NCBI GenBank assembly: GCA_964446385.1
Contig: CAYUOH010000001.1
Span: forward strand, 124,001-188,000
Direction: 5' to 3'
Source of the DNA: CAYSRC01 sp964446385
GTDB taxonomy: Bacteria > Bacillota > Clostridia > Oscillospirales > Ruminococcaceae
DNA: 64,000 nucleotides
In this document: positions 60,532-64,000 of the stretch, piece by piece
How positions within the stretch are numbered: the stretch's first letter is position 1
Layout: the number at the start of each line of letters is the position of its first letter
The notes under the pieces: model-generated
Databases searched by the model: none
What the model was told of the DNA's origin: nothing
Seen by the model: only the letters and a program-made list of their open reading frames with translations
Made by a program: the position numbers and the translations under genes

Positions 60532-61350
60532 ATGATTAAGTATGTTTTCGGCAAGATTTTTGAGGTTCTTGCCCAAAAGCCCATCAAGCTGTGGGGTATT
60601 TCACTTCTGGGAGTTCTGCTTATTGGTATAGCAGGTGTTCTGGGTGTTGTGCCCATCATCACCATCCCCGCAACCCTTCTGCTCAGCATGGGCCTCAGCT
60701 ACGTACTCCTTTCCGCATATTACGGCAAAGATGTTAAATCTGACGACCTGTTCTACGGTTTCGGTAACTTCTGGCGTAACGTAGGCGGTCTATGCTGGGA
60801 AAAGCTCTGGTTATTCATCTGGAGTCTTATCCCTATCGTCGGACCCATTTTCGGAATTATCAAGAGCTATACATTCAAGTTTAACGTGTACATCCTTCTC
60901 GAGGATGACAAAATCAGTGCCGGCGACGCACTGCGAAAATCCCAGGCTATGACCGAAGGCATCAAGGGTAAGATGTTTCTTGCAGACCTTCTTATCAGCA
61001 TCACCCCCGCTGTTGTTGCGCTTGTGCTTGGTCTTCTGGGCTTGATTCCCGTTATCGGCGTTTTGTTCTACATACTCCTTGTTCTGTTCCTTATCGTATA
61101 CTTTGCGTTCAAACCCCTGATCAGCGGTTTGGCATCCGCTGTATTCTATGATGAGGCCAAGAAGGGCATCAATTTCGATAAATACTACACCTATGCCGCA
61201 CAGAAGGCTATGGAGCGCGAAGCAAAGGCCCAGGTCAAGGCCCAGATGGAGGCCGAAGCCCAGGCCCGTGTACTGGCCCAGATTCAGGCTCAGCAGGCCT
61301 CCGCTGCCGCACAGCCTCAGGAGCCCGTTGATCCCAGTGATATCAAGTAA
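60532..61350 (+). CDS. DUF975-like membrane protein
   Basis: A 272-residue protein with six or so membrane helices arranged in two halves, about 18-60, 95-125 and 155-215. A motif like SAYYGKDVKSDDLFYGFG (60-78) is shared with DUF975 proteins. The C-terminus is unusual: a charged, glutamine- and alanine-rich repeat region (about 225-270) made of AQ/EA repeats, likely a coiled coil. AAGGGG lies 8 bases before the ATG. The frame open from 60412 is not used. The function is unknown, and codon bias suggests good expression. Confidence 0.7.
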   Translation: MIKYVFGKIFEVLAQKPIKLWGISLLGVLLIGIAGVLGVVPIITIPATLLLSMGLSYVLLSAYYGKDVKSDDLFYGFGNFWRNVGGLCWEKLWLFIWSLIPIVGPIFGIIKSYTFKFNVYILLEDDKISAGDALRKSQAMTEGIKGKMFLADLLISITPAVVALVLGLLGLIPVIGVLFYILLVLFLIVYFAFKPLISGLASAVFYDEAKKGINFDKYYTYAAQKAMEREAKAQVKAQMEAEAQARVLAQIQAQQASAAAQPQEPVDPSDIK

Positions 61351-61364
61351 TCGTAGAGATTTAT

Positions 61365-61401
61365 AAAAATACCCGGAAGATTAATTCTTCCGGGTATTTT
61401 T
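61365..61401 (+). terminator. Terminator after the DUF975-like gene
   Basis: Perfect 16-base arms AAAAATACCCGGAAGA / TCTTCCGGGTATTTTT with loop TTAAT. Confidence 0.92.
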
Positions 61402-61419
61402 TTGAATACACTTTGTGAA

Positions 61420-61453
61420 AAAAGAAGGTCACTCATAAAGGTGATCTTTTTTT
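61420..61453 (+). terminator. Second, weaker terminator-like hairpin
   Basis: GGTCAC / GTGATC stem with loop of eight bases and a run of seven T. It lies 20 bases after the first terminator. The next 120 bases hold nothing recognised. Confidence 0.4.
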
Positions 61454-61572
61454 ATCGGTTACTTACAGTTATATTCTTTTCCCCGGGAATGGCTGTTGTT
61501 TTTTATCTGAAATAAAGCTGATCCGCGTCTGACAGAGATAATTTACCTGAAAAAGCCGGGATGTGAACGAAT

Positions 61573-61590
61573 TGTGAATAAATATCGAAT
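61573..61590 (+). promoter_or_regulatory. ARG-box-like operator 1 (ArgR/AhrC)
   Basis: TGTGAATAAATATCGAAT resembles the ARG box (TNTGAATWWWWATTCANW), with two mismatches. It lies 17 bases upstream of the argG -35 element. Confidence 0.6.
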
Positions 61591-61602
61591 AAAATGCAAA
61601 TA
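61585..61602 (+). promoter_or_regulatory. ARG-box-like operator 2
   Basis: TCGAATAAAATGCAAATA resembles the Bacillus-type ARG box (CATGAATAAAAATKCAAK), with several matching positions including ATGCAA. It overlaps box 1 by six bases, as tandem boxes often do. Confidence 0.5.
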
Positions 61603-61606
61603 AATG

Positions 61607-61634
61607 TTGACTTATTCGAATCATGACGTATAAT
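61607..61634 (+). promoter_or_regulatory. Promoter for argGH (TTGACT-16-TATAAT)
   Basis: TTGACT at 61607-61612 and TATAAT at 61629-61634, spacing 16. ARG-box-like sites lie on both sides. Confidence 0.75.
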
Positions 61635-61656
61635 ATCTACATAAATACAAAACATA

Positions 61657-61674
61657 TATGAATATTATGCAAAA
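61657..61674 (+). promoter_or_regulatory. ARG-box-like operator 3, in the transcribed leader
   Basis: TATGAATATTATGCAAAA matches most of the Bacillus-type ARG box. It lies just after the likely transcription start, so a hexameric ArgR could bridge it with the upstream boxes. Confidence 0.6.
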
Positions 61675-61697
61675 ATGAACAACAGGAGAAAAGTATT

Positions 61698-62924
61698 ATG
61701 GCAACTTCAGAGAAGAAAATCAAAAAAATAGTTCTGGCATATTCCGGAGGACTGGATACATCGATTATCATTCCATGGCTTAAGGAAAACTACAATAATC
61801 CGGAAATTATCGCCGTCGCCGGAAATGTTGGTCAGGGAGACGAGCTTGACGGACTTGAGGAAAAAGCGATCAAGACTGGCGCGTCAAAACTCATCATTGC
61901 GGATCTTGTAGACGAGATGGTCGACGAGGTTATCATTCCTTCCCTCAAAATGGGTGCAAAATACGAAACATATCTTCTTGGCACAGCGTTCGCAAGGCCG
62001 GTAATCGGAAAGAAACTTGCGGAGATTGCCCTTGAGGAAAATGCCGATGCAATTGCCCACGGCGCAACTGGAAAAGGAAACGACCAGGTCCGTTTCGAGC
62101 TGGCTATCAAGAGATTTGCTCCTGATGTGAAGATAATCGCCCCTTGGCGCGAGTGGGACATCAAGTCCCGCGATGAGGAAATCGATTACGCCGAAGCTCA
62201 CCACGTACCTCTAAAAATCAGCCGCGAAACCAACTATTCAAAGGATAAGAATCTCTGGCATTTAAGCCATGAAGGCCTGGATTTAGAAGATCCGGCAAAC
62301 GATCCCGACCTTGACAAACCGGGGTTCCTGGAAATGGGCGTTTCCCAGTTTACCGCTCCGGACGAACCGGCTTACGTAACGCTAAGCTTTGAGGCGGGTG
62401 CTCCGGTAGCAATTAACGGCGAAAAAATGAAGGCTTCGAAGATTGTCGAAAAGCTTAATGAAATCGGCGGAGCCAACGGCATCGGTATAATCGATATTGT
62501 TGAGAACAGACTTGTAGGCATGAAGGACCGCGGCGTATACGAGACTCCGGGAGGAACAATCCTTTACTTCGCTCATTCGCAGCTTGAAATGCTTACAATA
62601 GATAAAGATACGCTGCACGAAAAGCAGAAACTCGCCGTAGATTTTGCGGACCTTATATATAACGGAAAGTGGTTCTCTCCACTGCGAGAGGCTCTTACAG
62701 CATTTGCTAACGAAGCCAACAAATATGTTACGGGAGACGTAAAACTCAAGCTTTACAAGGGTAATATCATTCCCGCTGGAACAACATCCCCATACTCTCT
62801 CTACTCCGAAAAGCTGGTAACGTTCGGCGAGAGCGACTATGACCAGAAGCAGGCTGAAGGCTTTATCAACCTCTGGGGTCTACCCACAAAGGTTCAGGCT
62901 TTAAGAGAAATGGGAAAACTGTAA
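61698..62924 (+). CDS. argG: Argininosuccinate synthase
   Basis: ArgG joins citrulline and aspartate using ATP. The N-type PP loop AYSGGLDTS is at 14-22, the block HGATGKGNDQVRFE is near 116-129 and the substrate block SYDCRC-like region is replaced by the Clostridia form. The length of 408 residues is normal. AGGAGAAAAG lies 10 bases before the ATG. Expression is probably repressed by arginine through the ARG boxes. argH follows after 17 bases. Confidence 0.97.
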   Translation: MATSEKKIKKIVLAYSGGLDTSIIIPWLKENYNNPEIIAVAGNVGQGDELDGLEEKAIKTGASKLIIADLVDEMVDEVIIPSLKMGAKYETYLLGTAFARPVIGKKLAEIALEENADAIAHGATGKGNDQVRFELAIKRFAPDVKIIAPWREWDIKSRDEEIDYAEAHHVPLKISRETNYSKDKNLWHLSHEGLDLEDPANDPDLDKPGFLEMGVSQFTAPDEPAYVTLSFEAGAPVAINGEKMKASKIVEKLNEIGGANGIGIIDIVENRLVGMKDRGVYETPGGTILYFAHSQLEMLTIDKDTLHEKQKLAVDFADLIYNGKWFSPLREALTAFANEANKYVTGDVKLKLYKGNIIPAGTTSPYSLYSEKLVTFGESDYDQKQAEGFINLWGLPTKVQALREMGKL

Positions 62925-62941
62925 AAAAAGGAAACAGCATA

Positions 62942-64000
62942 ATGCAAAAAATTTGGAGCGGCAGAACATCAGGCGCCATCGATAAAATCGCGGATGATTT
63001 CAATTCATCGATTTATTTTGACTCAAGAATGTTCAGGCAGGATATCTCTGGCAGCATAGCACACACAGCTATGTTGGCTAAGCAGGAGATAATCACCCCG
63101 GAAGAGGCCAGACAGATTACCGAAGGACTCAGTGGAATACTTGATGATTTTGAATCCGGAGCGCTTGATATAGATCCGTCAGCTGAAGACATACATACGT
63201 TTGTGGAAACGGTTCTTACTGAAAGAATCGGAGACGCCGGAAAAAGGCTTCACACTGCGCGAAGCAGAAACGATCAGGTCGCTCTCGATACAAGAATATA
63301 TCTTCGCGATGAAACCGACGAAATAAGCGGTCTTCTAAAAGAGCTGATTTCGGTAATAACCAAGCTTGCCGAAAACAATAAAAACGTGCTTATGCCGGGC
63401 TATACACATATGCAGCACGCCCAGCCGGTATTTTTCGGACATCACCTTATGGCATACTCCATGATGTTTATCAGAGACACAGAAAGATTCGCACAGTGCA
63501 GAAAAAGAATAAATGTAAGTCCTATCGGGTCATGCGCGCTTGCGGGCACTACATTCGATACGGACAGGCAGTATGAGGCTGGCCTGCTGGGATTTGACGA
63601 TATCTGTCTCAACAGTATAGATGGGGTTTCGGACAGAGACTTCTGCATAGAGTTTGTATGTGATGCGGCTATGTTGATGATGCATCTCAGCAGATTTTCC
63701 GAGGAGGTTATTCTCTGGTCAACGTCAGAGTTCGGTTTTATAGAGCTTTCCGATGAATATTCCACAGGCTCATCGATTATGCCGCAAAAGAAAAACCCGG
63801 ATATGGCGGAGCTCTGCAGAGGTAAAACCGGAAGAGTGTACGGTGATCTTATGGCTCTTCTAACCATAATGAAAGGTATACCTCTTTCATACGACAAGGA
63901 TATGCAGGAGGACAAAGAAGCACTGTTCGATTCGGTGGACACCGTGAAGATGTGCCTGAAGGTATTTATTCCGATGCTGGAATCGATGAAAACCCGCGAA
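62942..64000 (+). CDS. argH: Argininosuccinate lyase (partial, runs off the window)
   Basis: ArgH splits argininosuccinate into arginine and fumarate. The first 353 residues are present without a stop. The N-terminal KIWSGRTSG (3-11), the block TARSRNDQVALDTR (about 107-120) and the family signature GSSIMPQKKNPD (near 279-290) are clear. The usual GAGALAGT is GSCALAGT here. AAGGAAA lies 8 bases before the ATG. It is the second gene of the argGH unit. Confidence 0.96.
   Translation, partial: MQKIWSGRTSGAIDKIADDFNSSIYFDSRMFRQDISGSIAHTAMLAKQEIITPEEARQITEGLSGILDDFESGALDIDPSAEDIHTFVETVLTERIGDAGKRLHTARSRNDQVALDTRIYLRDETDEISGLLKELISVITKLAENNKNVLMPGYTHMQHAQPVFFGHHLMAYSMMFIRDTERFAQCRKRINVSPIGSCALAGTTFDTDRQYEAGLLGFDDICLNSIDGVSDRDFCIEFVCDAAMLMMHLSRFSEEVILWSTSEFGFIELSDEYSTGSSIMPQKKNPDMAELCRGKTGRVYGDLMALLTIMKGIPLSYDKDMQEDKEALFDSVDTVKMCLKVFIPMLESMKTRE

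Noticed and set aside
1..64000. CRISPR arrays, insertion sequences, rRNA or prophage genes
   Set aside because: No spaced direct repeats, transposase motifs, rRNA segments or phage genes were seen. The near-repeats at 39.6-42.7 kb are paralogous coding sequence.

Overview
The window looks like a piece of chromosome from an anaerobic, low-to-mid GC Firmicute of the Clostridia type, possibly a gut or rumen bacterium. The signs are the gene orders truB-ribF and rpsO-pnp, RNase Y, a threonyl T-box leader, TmcAL, the tsaE-tsaB pair, an acetate kinase gene, an oxygen-sensitive radical-SAM maturase, YolD beside UmuC, frequent TTG and GTG starts with strong GGAGG sites, and dense intrinsic terminators. 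I cannot name the genus. No insertion sequence, prophage, CRISPR array or rRNA was seen. Three tRNA genes are present: Ser-UGA, Arg-CCU and Lys-UUU.

Layout. 1-6.2 kb: end of truB, ribF, a GT-C-like membrane protein, rpsO, pnp and an SDR reductase. 6.2-9.9 kb (minus): operon tmcAL-tsaE-tsaB-rpiB plus two small unknown membrane proteins. 10.0-13.5 kb: ackA, a zinc-ribbon protein, a membrane/coiled-coil protein and alanine racemase, then tRNA-Ser. 14.4-18.6 kb: ABC ATPase, secreted adaptor-like protein, MacB-type permease and an esterase. 18.7-21.3 kb: lipoprotein, dienelactone-hydrolase-like protein and an anSME-like radical SAM enzyme. 21.3-28.8 kb: a CBM9-like protein, M18 aminopeptidase, tRNA-Arg, a sugar-isomerase-like protein and three esterases.

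28.9-39.3 kb is a ten-gene plus-strand operon for a nonulosonic acid of the legionaminic type. It holds a GDP-sugar nucleotidyltransferase (PtmE-like), dehydratase (LegB), aminotransferase (LegC), epimerase (LegG), synthase (LegI) and CMP-transferase (LegF). It also holds an acetyltransferase-like protein, an N-acetyl-sugar amidotransferase and two Gfo/Idh oxidoreductases. No dedicated transferase, flagellin or glutaminase partner lies in the window.

39.6-44.3 kb carries three more type-B carboxylesterases, two of them a tandem duplication, so eight alpha/beta hydrolases lie within about 26 kb on both sides of the sugar cluster. 44.4-53.8 kb (minus) runs rny, ttcA, a G5/3D wall protein, two large GT-C-type membrane proteins and an aspartate aminotransferase. 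53.9-56.2 kb is a T-box leader and thrS, followed by tRNA-Lys. 56.5-61.4 kb holds an arylamine N-acetyltransferase, an FAD-dependent oxidoreductase, umuC-yolD and a DUF975-type membrane protein. 61.6-64.0 kb is argG and the start of argH behind a promoter flanked by ARG-box-like operators.

How the parts may work together (inference). The nonulosonate operon makes an activated acidic sugar for the cell surface. The GT-C-type membrane proteins are plausible but unproven lipid-linked glycosyltransferases. The hydrolases may deacylate dietary or self glycans. The remainder is housekeeping: translation, RNA decay, tRNA modification, wall precursor supply and arginine synthesis.
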